Below are positions 7,670 through 13,840 of a stretch of 17,211 nucleotides of DNA, piece by piece. Every line of letters begins with the position of its first letter. The stretch's first letter is position 1. The notes below the pieces were generated by a model, which ran no database searches, had not been told where the DNA came from, and saw nothing but the letters and a program-made list of their open reading frames with translations. The stretch is taken from the NCBI RefSeq assembly GCF_020860125.1, contig NZ_JAJBUX010000055.1:1-17211 (forward strand). Reading direction: 5' to 3'. The stretch is from Cloacibacillus sp. GTDB taxonomy: Bacteria > Synergistota > Synergistia > Synergistales > Synergistaceae. The translations under genes and the position numbers were made by a program.

Positions 7670-7713
7670 CTATGGTCGGCGGATTTATTACACACCTTTG
7701 CCTAAGGTAAAAA

Positions 7714-7742
7714 GGCTGAATATTATTTTGCACAGTTCAGCC
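7714..7742. promoter_or_regulatory. Inverted repeat (candidate operator) between divergent genes
   Basis: GGCTGAA at 7714-7720 and TTCAGCC at 7736-7742 are perfect 7-nt inverted arms separated by 15 nt. The right arm and spacer cover the -35 box proposed for the cyclase gene. A smaller palindrome (ACCTT at 7694-7698, AAGGT at 7704-7708) lies beside it toward the flavoprotein promoter. Arm spacing suits a dimeric regulator, but binding is an inference. Confidence 0.4.
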
Positions 7743-7756
7743 AGGATGTATATATT
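7728..7756 (+). promoter_or_regulatory. Candidate sigma-70-type promoter of the cyclase gene
   Basis: TTGCAC at 7728-7733 and TATATT at 7751-7756 are separated by exactly 17 bp. The match to the consensus is 4 of 6 and 5 of 6. The transcript would begin near 7763, giving a leader of about 75 nt before the TTG start. Confidence 0.5.
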
Positions 7757-7838
7757 TTTCGCCAATTCAGCGCACCGGCAAAAACATGCGGTTATAAGAA
7801 ACGCATAGGACCGGCGGCTGCTTGGGAGGATGAACGAT

Positions 7839-8483
7839 TTGCGCGTAATAGACTTAGGCTGGCCGATCGAGGACTCTATGCAGGTATTTCCGGGGGACAT
7901 CTCCCCTGAGATCAAAGAGCTCATGAAAATTGAGGAGGAGGGGTGCCGCTCCAAAAAAATCACGATGTCCTCGCATACCGGCACACACATGGACGCACCG
8001 GCCCATATGCTCGCAGGCGGCGCATGCCTCGACGAACTGCCCGGCGAAACCTTTTTCGGCTTTGCGGTGATCGCCGACGTCAGCGGCTGCGCGGGACGCG
8101 AGATCGAAATATCCGACCTCGGCCTCACCAGGGAGGAGATGGCGGCGGCCGATTTTTTGCTGCTCCACACCGGCTATTGTGACAAGATGGGAGAGGACGG
8201 CTATCTTGAAGGATTCCCCGTACTCTCGCAGGCGGCGGCGCGCGCCCTCGCGGAACAGGAACTCAAAGGGATCGGCGTCGACGCGATATCGGTAGACCCC
8301 GTTAAAAGCGCGGAATGCCCCGTGCACAAGACAATTCTAGGAAACGGCATGGTCGTCCTGGAAAACCTGCGCGGACTGCGGCAGCTCCCCTTCAAAACCC
8401 CCTTCTGCCTCACGGCGCTGCCGCTGGCGCTCAAAGGTACCGACGGCGCGCCGGTGCGCGTCATGGCCGTGCTTGAAAAATAG
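7839..8483 (+). CDS. Cyclase-family metal hydrolase (kynurenine formamidase-like)
   Basis: From TTG 7839 this is a 214-residue protein. It carries the metal-binding signature HTGTHMDAPAH at residues 46-56, diagnostic of the cyclase/kynurenine-formamidase superfamily, plus LLLHTGYCDK and a VDPVKSAECPVHKTIL segment corresponding to the conserved late His region. Members are cytoplasmic Zn or Mn hydrolases acting on amides, lactones or related small molecules; the exact substrate cannot be told. An ATG at 7830 abuts the GGAGG ribosome-binding site with no spacer, whereas TTG 7839 lies 9 nt from it, so TTG is preferred; the difference is three residues. It diverges from the flavoprotein operon across a shared regulatory region, suggesting a common pathway or regulator. 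Confidence 0.87.
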   Translation: MRVIDLGWPIEDSMQVFPGDISPEIKELMKIEEEGCRSKKITMSSHTGTHMDAPAHMLAGGACLDELPGETFFGFAVIADVSGCAGREIEISDLGLTREEMAAADFLLLHTGYCDKMGEDGYLEGFPVLSQAAARALAEQELKGIGVDAISVDPVKSAECPVHKTILGNGMVVLENLRGLRQLPFKTPFCLTALPLALKGTDGAPVRVMAVLEK

Positions 8484-8499
8484 CGTGCGGGAGGTTAAT

Positions 8500-8544
8500 A
8501 TGGATACGGTGATATACAAAGAACTCTGGAGGTGCGTACATTGA
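8500..8544 (+). CDS. 14-codon ORF, candidate leader peptide ahead of gspG
   Basis: A short ORF (MDTVIYKELWRCVH) starts at ATG 8500 behind a strong ribosome-binding site (GGGAGG with 5-nt spacing). Its stop TGA at 8542-8544 overlaps the TTG start of the pseudopilin gene at 8541-8543. Its last codons span the GGAGG of that gene, so translating ribosomes would pass over the pseudopilin start region. This looks like translational coupling by a leader ORF. No codon run for one amino acid is seen, so classic attenuation is unlikely. Chance occurrence is possible. Confidence 0.4.
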   Translation: MDTVIYKELWRCVH

Positions 8545-8984
8545 GAGACAACGATAAAAAACTGCTGAAAAAAAGACGGGGCTTTACCCTGATTGAGATC
8601 ATGGTCGTCGTCGTCATCATCGGCCTGCTCTCCGCGCTCGTCGGGCCACGGCTCATGGGACAGAGTGACGAGGCGAAGCGCAAGACGACCCAGACACAGA
8701 TCGCCCAGCTTGAACAGGTTCTCGGCCTCTACTACCTCGACAACGGCTTCTATCCGACCACCTCCCAGGGGCTGGAGGCTCTTGTAAAAGAACCCACGAT
8801 GCCGCCAGAACCGCTGAACTACAAAAAAGGCGGCTACATGAAAAAGGTCCCGAAGGACGCCTGGGGGCGCGAATTTGTCTACACCGCCCCGGGAGAGCAC
8901 GGCGACTTTGACATCCTCTCCTACGGCGCGGACGGGCAGGAGGGCGGCAGCGGCGCCAACGCTGACATCACGAATTGGGAATAA
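8541..8984 (+). CDS. gspG: Type II secretion-like major pseudopilin, GspG type
   Basis: This 147-residue protein has a prepilin leader: basic residues KKLLKKRRG followed by FTLIEIMVVVVIIGLLSALV, with cleavage expected between G14 and F15 and the conserved Glu at position 5 of the mature chain. The C-terminal domain has the GspG landmarks: GFYPTTSQGLEALV, DAWGREFVYTAPGEHGDFDILSYGADGQEGG, where the last part forms the calcium-binding loop of major pseudopilins. The start is TTG 8541, 8 nt after GGAGG; a GTG at 8532 lies on that ribosome-binding site and is unlikely. No other secretion or pilus genes and no prepilin peptidase are in the window, so it is either an outlying member of a system encoded elsewhere or an orphan. 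Confidence 0.92.
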   Translation: MRDNDKKLLKKRRGFTLIEIMVVVVIIGLLSALVGPRLMGQSDEAKRKTTQTQIAQLEQVLGLYYLDNGFYPTTSQGLEALVKEPTMPPEPLNYKKGGYMKKVPKDAWGREFVYTAPGEHGDFDILSYGADGQEGGSGANADITNWE

Positions 8985-9021
8985 AGGGCGGCGCAGCGTC
9001 TGAAAGCTTCCCTGATTTTGT

Positions 9022-9050
9022 CCGGATGGCACATTAACGTGCGCCTCCGG
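9022..9050 (+). promoter_or_regulatory. Imperfect hairpin before the deaminase gene
   Basis: CCGGA and TCCGG enclose an inner GCAC/GTGC pairing around the loop ATTAAC. It lies in the 85-bp gap between gspG and the deaminase, directly upstream of the ribosome-binding site. There is no T-run, so it is not a good terminator; the two genes may be co-transcribed through it. Confidence 0.25.
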
Positions 9051-9069
9051 CGAGAAGGATGTGGATATA

Positions 9070-9618
9070 ATGAACAAACCGCAGCTCATACTTAAAGCGA
9101 TCAAAGAAAACCTCATACCGCTCACGCGAAAAGAGGTGGCGGCCGGCAACCACGTATTCGGCGGCCTTGTGCTCGATAAAGAGAGCTGCCGGGTGATAAC
9201 CGCCGGCAGCAACAACCGTCAGGCCAACCCTATCTACCACGGCGAGATCGACACCATTCAGCGCTTCTTCGCCGACGGCGGCCATCCCGACCCCGCGGAC
9301 TGCATCTTTGTCGCGAGCCACGACCCCTGCTCCATGTGCATCTCGGCGATCTCCTGGGCCGGTTTCCATGAGATATGGGTGCTCTTCGGCTACGACGACG
9401 TCGAAAAAGAGTTCGGCATGCCCGTAGACCTCATGATGTACAAAGAGGTCTTCGGCGCGAACGGCGCGCGCAGCGAAAACGCCTTCTTCAAAAAATACGA
9501 CCTAAAAAAAGAGGCCGCGAAAGAGGCCAACGCGGTGGAGCTGGCGAAAGAGATAAAAGAGCTTGAACGCCTCTACGGCGAAATGGCGGTACAGGACTTC
9601 GACTATCCGGGGATGTAG
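9070..9618 (+). CDS. Cytidine/deoxycytidylate deaminase-family protein
   Basis: From ATG 9070 this is 182 residues. The zinc site is clear: H57-G-E59 (HGEIDTI) supplies one His ligand and the proton-shuttling Glu, and P86-C87-S-M-C90 supplies the two Cys. This places it in the nucleoside/nucleotide deaminase superfamily (guanine or cytosine deaminase, TadA-like group). The substrate is not evident. The C-terminal 60 residues are charged and helical and go beyond the core fold. ATG 9070 is chosen over GTG 9061 because AAGGA at 9055-9059 is too close to the GTG but 10 nt from the ATG. The gene ends at a strong terminator. Confidence 0.85.
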   Translation: MNKPQLILKAIKENLIPLTRKEVAAGNHVFGGLVLDKESCRVITAGSNNRQANPIYHGEIDTIQRFFADGGHPDPADCIFVASHDPCSMCISAISWAGFHEIWVLFGYDDVEKEFGMPVDLMMYKEVFGANGARSENAFFKKYDLKKEAAKEANAVELAKEIKELERLYGEMAVQDFDYPGM

Positions 9619-9644
9619 CCCCGCGGAAAATAAAAGAGAGCTGA

Positions 9645-9675
9645 GGGCGGGGATATCCCCGCCCTTTTTATGTTT
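9645..9675 (+). terminator. Rho-independent terminator after the deaminase gene
   Basis: A perfect GC-rich palindrome (GGGCGGGG at 9645-9652, CCCCGCCC at 9657-9664, loop ATAT) is followed by TTTTTATGTTTT. It lies 26 bp after the stop codon. Confidence 0.93.
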
Positions 9676-9713
9676 TACGCTGGTTTTACCGGAAGTGCGC
9701 GTAGCGACCGCAC

Positions 9714-11129
9714 CTACAGCATGTCGGGCAGCTTTTCTCTGTATTCCGCCATCTCTCTCTCAAAGGCGTCGAGTTTTTCCTTCGCGCGCGCGATCTGCGC
9801 CCGCACCTGCCGCGGGGAGGTGCCTCCGGCGGTATCGCGGCGCTCCATCGAACGCCGCGGCGAGAGCAGCGGCAGCAGCCCCTCCTCCGCCTCCGGTATC
9901 AGCGCCTGCCACTCCGCAAGCGTCAATTTGTCCATCGGCCGCTCCTGTTCGAGACACCAGCGCACGGCGTGTCCCACCTTTTCGTGGGCGCTGCGGAAGG
10001 GTACGCCGCGCAGCACCAGGTATTCCGCGACGTCGGTGGCGAGGATGAGGCCGTCGGCAAAGCCGCGGCCGGCCCTTTCCTCGTCTATCTCCACCTGCGA
10101 GAGCAGCGCCGGTAATACGGAAAAAATCCCCTTAAGACAGTCAAGGGTGCGGAAGAGGCTGCGCTTATCGTCCTGCAGGTCGCGGTTATAGGTAAGCGGT
10201 ATGCCCTTCGTCATCGTCAGCAGATCGACGAGCGCGCCCGAAAGCTGCCCCGCCTTGCCGCGCAGAATCTCCAGCACGTCGGGATTCTTCTTCTGCGGCA
10301 TAATGCTGGAGCCGGTGCAGAATGAGTCCGGCAGCTTGACCCAGCCGAATTCGGTGGTGAAGTAGATGATGAGATCCTCGGAGAGGCGGCTGGCGTGGCC
10401 GCCGAAGACCGCCGCGAAGTAAAGTATATCCAGGAAATGGTCACGGTGGGCGACGGTGTCCATGCTGTTTTCCGTGAGACGCGAGAAACCCATGTCGGCG
10501 CGCGTAAATTCGCGGTCAAGCGGCAGAGTGGAACCGGCGAGCGCCCCGCAGCCGAGCGGCGATTCGTCTACCGCCTCGTAGGCGGCGGAAAGCCGCTTCG
10601 CGTCGCGCATGAAAGCCTGCGCGTGCGCCATCCAGAACTGTCCCATCGAGATGGGCTGCGCCTGCTGAAGATGCGTATAGCCGGGCACGACGACGTCGGC
10701 GTGCTCCTCGGCCTTTTTGAGAAGTACGGAGATCAGCGCCTCAAGCCCCGCCCATATCCCCAGCAGCTCTTTGCGCAGATAGAGCCGCACGGTGGTGTTG
10801 ACCTGATCGTTGCGGCTGCGCCCCATATGCAGCCGCGCGCCCGTCGCGCTGCATTTTTCGATGAGGCGCGACTCGATGTTCATATGCACGTCCTCAAGCG
10901 AGACCTTAGGCGTAAAGTTTCCACTCTTAATCTCTTCCGCGATCTCTCGCAGATTCTTTTCGATCGTCCCGGCCTCTTTCGCGTCGAGCAATCCGGTGTG
11001 CGCGAGCATCCTCACATGCGCGATGCTCCCGCGGATATCCGCCGCGGCCATGCGCCAGTCCAGGTCCAGCGACTGGGTAAAGTTTATGACGGCTTCGTCT
11101 GTATCCTGTGCAAAACGGCCCTTCCACAT
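9714..11129 (-). CDS. argH: Argininosuccinate lyase
   Basis: This enzyme cleaves argininosuccinate to arginine and fumarate, the last step of arginine synthesis, in the cytoplasm as a tetramer. Family signatures are all present: SRNDQVNT at 105-112, GYTHLQQAQP with the catalytic His near 153, and the fumarase/lyase signature GSSIMPQKKNPD at 273-284 with the catalytic Ser. The start is ATG 11129, giving 471 residues that open with MWKGRF as expected for ArgH; a TTG 33 nt further upstream has no ribosome-binding site. No other arg genes are adjacent. It points toward the deaminase terminator, and its own 3' side shows only a weak hairpin near 9694-9713. Confidence 0.96.
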   Translation of the reverse strand: MWKGRFAQDTDEAVINFTQSLDLDWRMAAADIRGSIAHVRMLAHTGLLDAKEAGTIEKNLREIAEEIKSGNFTPKVSLEDVHMNIESRLIEKCSATGARLHMGRSRNDQVNTTVRLYLRKELLGIWAGLEALISVLLKKAEEHADVVVPGYTHLQQAQPISMGQFWMAHAQAFMRDAKRLSAAYEAVDESPLGCGALAGSTLPLDREFTRADMGFSRLTENSMDTVAHRDHFLDILYFAAVFGGHASRLSEDLIIYFTTEFGWVKLPDSFCTGSSIMPQKKNPDVLEILRGKAGQLSGALVDLLTMTKGIPLTYNRDLQDDKRSLFRTLDCLKGIFSVLPALLSQVEIDEERAGRGFADGLILATDVAEYLVLRGVPFRSAHEKVGHAVRWCLEQERPMDKLTLAEWQALIPEAEEGLLPLLSPRRSMERRDTAGGTSPRQVRAQIARAKEKLDAFEREMAEYREKLPDML

Positions 11130-11190
11130 CAGGGGCAGCTCTCCCTTCCAATTATCCGGCAAGTGTCGAATTCGTGTAAATTTTGCATGA

Positions 11191-11220
11191 ATTATACATC
11201 ATTTCGCCTATTATATAAAA
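11191..11220 (-). promoter_or_regulatory. Candidate promoter of argH
   Basis: On the minus strand a perfect TATAAT occupies 11191-11196, and TTTATA lies 17 bp upstream as a weak -35 box. Transcription would start near 11184, about 55 nt before ATG 11129. No ARG-box-like operator was recognised. The same AT-rich stretch probably also drives the divergent nucleotidyltransferase gene; TATTAT at 11209-11214 on the plus strand is a possible -10 box for it. Confidence 0.45.
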
Positions 11221-11270
11221 ATAGAAGAAAGGGCGGCCTGCTGTTATAACGAATAAAGGGGGCGAAGGAT

Positions 11271-11651
11271 ATGTTTGAGATCTCATATACGGATAAAATA
11301 TACACGATAGACGAGATAAAAGAGCTCGTCGCTCCGGTTGCCGCAAGGTATGATATTGAGGCGATATATCTCTTCGGTTCCTACGCGCGCGGCGAAGCGA
11401 AGGCAAACAGCGACATAGACCTGCGGGTGGAGGCCAGCCGTATAAAGAGCCTGATGACCTTCGGCGGGTTATACTCTGAGCTAGAAGAGGCGCTCGCCAA
11501 AAAGCCGGATCTGCTGACGACAAAAAATCCGGACGGTGATTTCCTGGAAGAGCTTGAAAAAGACGAGGTGTTGATCTATGTTCCACGTGGGAAATATCTA
11601 CGTCCCATGTTAAGAATAAAAGGGGACAGCCTTTCGACTGTCCCTCGCTGA
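11271..11651 (+). CDS. MNT-type minimal nucleotidyltransferase
   Basis: This 126-residue protein contains the polymerase-beta-type nucleotidyltransferase core: LFGSYARGEAKANSDIDL at 35-51 (G-S-Y motif plus Asp pair) and a third acidic residue near D80 in KPDLLT. MNT proteins usually pair with a HEPN RNase as a toxin-antitoxin module, in which the MNT enzyme AMPylates and silences HEPN. No HEPN gene is found on either side, so the protein is an orphan or its partner was lost. The core should end near residue 104 (DEVLIYV); the following 22 residues are not typical and are encoded across a hairpin at 11623-11644, suggesting a disrupted 3' end. AAGGGGG precedes the ATG by about 8 nt. Base composition is more AT-rich than most neighbours. 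Confidence 0.82.
   Translation: MFEISYTDKIYTIDEIKELVAPVAARYDIEAIYLFGSYARGEAKANSDIDLRVEASRIKSLMTFGGLYSELEEALAKKPDLLTTKNPDGDFLEELEKDEVLIYVPRGKYLRPMLRIKGDSLSTVPR
11623..11644. repeat. Inverted repeat at the 3' end of the nucleotidyltransferase gene
   Basis: GGGACAG (11623-11629) and CTGTCCC (11638-11644) form a 7-bp hairpin with an 8-nt loop, inside the atypical last codons of the gene. There is no T-run, so it is not a convincing terminator. It may mark an old insertion or excision junction. Confidence 0.35.
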
Positions 11652-11727
11652 ACGAACCAGTAGGCACGTAAATGGAAGCAGAAGCTCCATAACAGCATAT
11701 TCAGTATAGTAAAAACAACTCTTGATG

Positions 11728-12480
11728 TCAAACGTCATTTCTCACCTTATATAATCCATAAATGGTTTTGCCATTATTTCTGAAATCTCGTGAGCACCCC
11801 CGAATGATTTCATAATATTCTTGGACTTTAGACTTGAATAAAAGTTTTTTGTCATCTAGTCCGGACTGTTTCTCCAACAACGTGTAATAGTTTCTCAGGA
11901 TACCCGCGCCCACATCGGCCGCTTGGATTCCCTCCGTCATCTCAGAGTCCACGAAAAGCGGAAATTCTATTATATTGCCCAAAGAGGAGCCTTTCAGGGA
12001 TTTATACAGATAATCGCTGAAAGCAAACGCCATATTCCTGTCCGTGTTTTTATAGCTATAGTCTATAAGGATCAAAGCCTGTTTTTTCTCAGATTTTGCC
12101 AGGTAATTGATTCGTTCCAGAAGAAGTTTATAATGTTTGGGCAAATATCCGCCCCCGCTCTCAAAAGGTTTCAGTCCGAGAACAGTATTCTTTGCTGAAA
12201 AGGCAAAAAATGTAAATTCTCTCAGCACCTCGTGTACATATCTGTCAATAAATGTATATTTTTTACTGAATGGCTCCCCATTCTGCGCCAGCGTACTAGC
12301 GTTGATAAAGGACTGAGCCTTTATTTCCTGTCTTTCGTTTTCCAGGATACCTTTCTTTAAATTATAAATTTGGGAAAGCAGGGAGGGAATTTTAGCTTTT
12401 CTGATTACTGCCGCTGTGGTAACAACATATTGTTCTTCTTTTGAATTCATGTCCCCTGACGTATCGATAAAAGCATACAT
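11728..12480 (-). CDS. DUF3800 domain protein
   Basis: This 250-residue protein resembles the DUF3800 family. It opens with MYAFIDTSGD, where most members read FIDESGD, has a central hydrophobic strand ALILIDYS near 136-142, and ends its core with the telling block FVDSEMTEGIQAADVGAGILRNYY at 177-199. The D6, D140, D178 and D189 acidic positions would make an RNase H-like metal site, and DUF3800 proteins are often found in phage or defence-rich regions, but no activity is established here. The gene is markedly AT-rich against its GC-rich neighbours and has a perfect TATAAT upstream, so it is a separate and probably acquired transcription unit. It is convergent with the nucleotidyltransferase gene across 76 bp. 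Confidence 0.78.
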   Translation of the reverse strand: MYAFIDTSGDMNSKEEQYVVTTAAVIRKAKIPSLLSQIYNLKKGILENERQEIKAQSFINASTLAQNGEPFSKKYTFIDRYVHEVLREFTFFAFSAKNTVLGLKPFESGGGYLPKHYKLLLERINYLAKSEKKQALILIDYSYKNTDRNMAFAFSDYLYKSLKGSSLGNIIEFPLFVDSEMTEGIQAADVGAGILRNYYTLLEKQSGLDDKKLLFKSKVQEYYEIIRGCSRDFRNNGKTIYGLYKVRNDV

Positions 12481-12529
12481 GCTCTACAGGCTTCCCTTCA
12501 AATTCGTTAAATAAAAAAACGGCTTTTTC

Positions 12530-12535
12530 ATTATA
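12530..12535 (-). promoter_or_regulatory. Candidate -10 box of the DUF3800 gene
   Basis: Read on the minus strand this is a perfect TATAAT, about 50 nt upstream of the ATG at 12480. The -35 region is weak. No clear terminator for the YprB-like gene upstream was found in the 109-bp gap, so read-through from that operon is also possible. Confidence 0.4.
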
Positions 12536-12589
12536 TCATATTTGTAAGGGTAAGAACCTCACGGGAAGACCTGCTTGGTAAAAGCGCCT

Positions 12590-13840
12590 TCATAATTCCC
12601 CGCCATCGCCGGGAAATACATCTTCGCCGCACTCCTTGGCGGCGAGCTTTCTTTTTAACCTCTCTATCCGGTGCACGAGGTTTTTTCTATCCTCCTCCCA
12701 CTGGCGGTCTTTGAAGATACGGTGGCTCTCAAGCCACCGCAGCGCCTCCGTGGCGTGGGCCAGGGCGTCCCCGCAGCGGCGGAAGCGGTGCTCCTCTATC
12801 TTTGCCATCGTCTCCAGCGTGCGCACGGGGCGGCGCTCCGTCTCGAGCGACTCTTCGTAATAGCGGTAGGCGGCCTCGTAGTTTCCCGCGGCGCGTTCCG
12901 CCTCCGCGAGGCGCAGCAGCGCGAAGTGGCGGTCGTGACGAAAGTCGAGCGCTCCCTCCCAGGCCGCGCGCGCCTCCTCCTGGAAGCCCTTCGCGGCCCA
13001 AAGGTCGCCCGCGCGTATCATATCGGCCGCGCAGGAACATTCTCCGCGCGCCATCTCCGCGATGTGTATCTGTAACGCCGCGAGCGAGACGATATCGAGG
13101 GTGTTGTGGTAGAAGATACCGCGCAGCGGCCCCGCGTCCTGCGTGCGCAGGAATTGGGTGTACATCCAGGGTATTTCACTGCCGGGGACATCCTCGCCGC
13201 TGCGGCGCAGGCCAAGGACGTTTCTCTCTATCGACGAGAGCGAGCAGGAAGAGAGCCTCCCCTTATAAAAGTGGCGCGAGAGGGAGAGCAGATCCATATG
13301 CGGCGCGCCGCCCCACGAGGGCACCGCGCGGGCCAGCGTATAGCGCGTGCGCAGCAGCGGCAGGTCGAAGGCGCGCCCGTTGTACGTCACAAGGCCATAG
13401 CGTTCCGGCAGCTCCGCCTCGATCGCGGCGAGCCAGCTCCGCTCCCAGGCGGGACCGGCTAGGAAGAGCTGCACGACGCGGAAGTAGTCCCCGCCGCAGA
13501 GCCCCAGCCCGATGAGAAAGGCGTAGGTGCCAGTGCCGCCAGAGAGGCCGGTCGTCTCGGTGTCGAGAAAGACGGGAACGGCGTCCCCGCCCCAATGGCA
13601 CAGCGTCCGCCCGCTCTCCGCGGGAGAGGCGAGCATCTTTTTGCCGTACCAGCGGCCATAGGCAAATTCGCGCTCCATGCGGTAGACGCCGCGCGCGATC
13701 CAGCGGCCCTCCGGCAGCCCTTCGATATCAAGCTCTTTCGGCAGGGAGGCGGGATTCGGCTTTATCCTTCCCTCCGCCTTCGGCAGAAGGCCATCAAGCC
13801 GTCCGAATTTTTCCGGGTTATCTCTCTGAGGACGCGCCAA
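12590..13840 (-). CDS. YprB-like RNase H-fold 3'-5' exonuclease with TPR repeats
   Basis: This 416-residue protein matches the YprB type in length and layout. Residues about 85-265 are a DEDD exonuclease domain: D93 and E95 in FLDTETTGLSGG, D159 in TYNGRAFDLPLL, H181/D183 in APHMDLL, and D249 in YHNTLDIVSLAAL. Residues about 270-370 are two to three TPR-like helical repeats (AGDLWAAKGFQEEARAAWEGAL, then LAEAERAAGNYEAAYRYYEESL), and the last 40 residues are basic and coiled-coil-like. The protein is expected to degrade nucleic acid in the cytoplasm; the natural substrate is unknown. The start is TTG 13838-13840, directly abutting the TAA of the upstream metallophosphoesterase gene, with GGTGAG as ribosome-binding site inside it. 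Third gene of the operon. Confidence 0.86.
   Translation of the reverse strand: MARPQRDNPEKFGRLDGLLPKAEGRIKPNPASLPKELDIEGLPEGRWIARGVYRMEREFAYGRWYGKKMLASPAESGRTLCHWGGDAVPVFLDTETTGLSGGTGTYAFLIGLGLCGGDYFRVVQLFLAGPAWERSWLAAIEAELPERYGLVTYNGRAFDLPLLRTRYTLARAVPSWGGAPHMDLLSLSRHFYKGRLSSCSLSSIERNVLGLRRSGEDVPGSEIPWMYTQFLRTQDAGPLRGIFYHNTLDIVSLAALQIHIAEMARGECSCAADMIRAGDLWAAKGFQEEARAAWEGALDFRHDRHFALLRLAEAERAAGNYEAAYRYYEESLETERRPVRTLETMAKIEEHRFRRCGDALAHATEALRWLESHRIFKDRQWEEDRKNLVHRIERLKRKLAAKECGEDVFPGDGGEL

Noticed and set aside
8337..9215. Minus-strand open frame of 292 aa
   Set aside because: Runs across three genes on the plus strand (cyclase, gspG, deaminase) with strong motifs; no motif of its own.
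9690..9713. Terminator for argH
   Set aside because: A 5-bp GTGCG/CGCAC pairing exists but lacks a T-run on the minus strand; too weak to call.
12802..13515. Plus-strand open frame of 237 aa
   Set aside because: Opposite the YprB-like gene; almost entirely Arg, Pro, Ala and Ser, a typical GC shadow.
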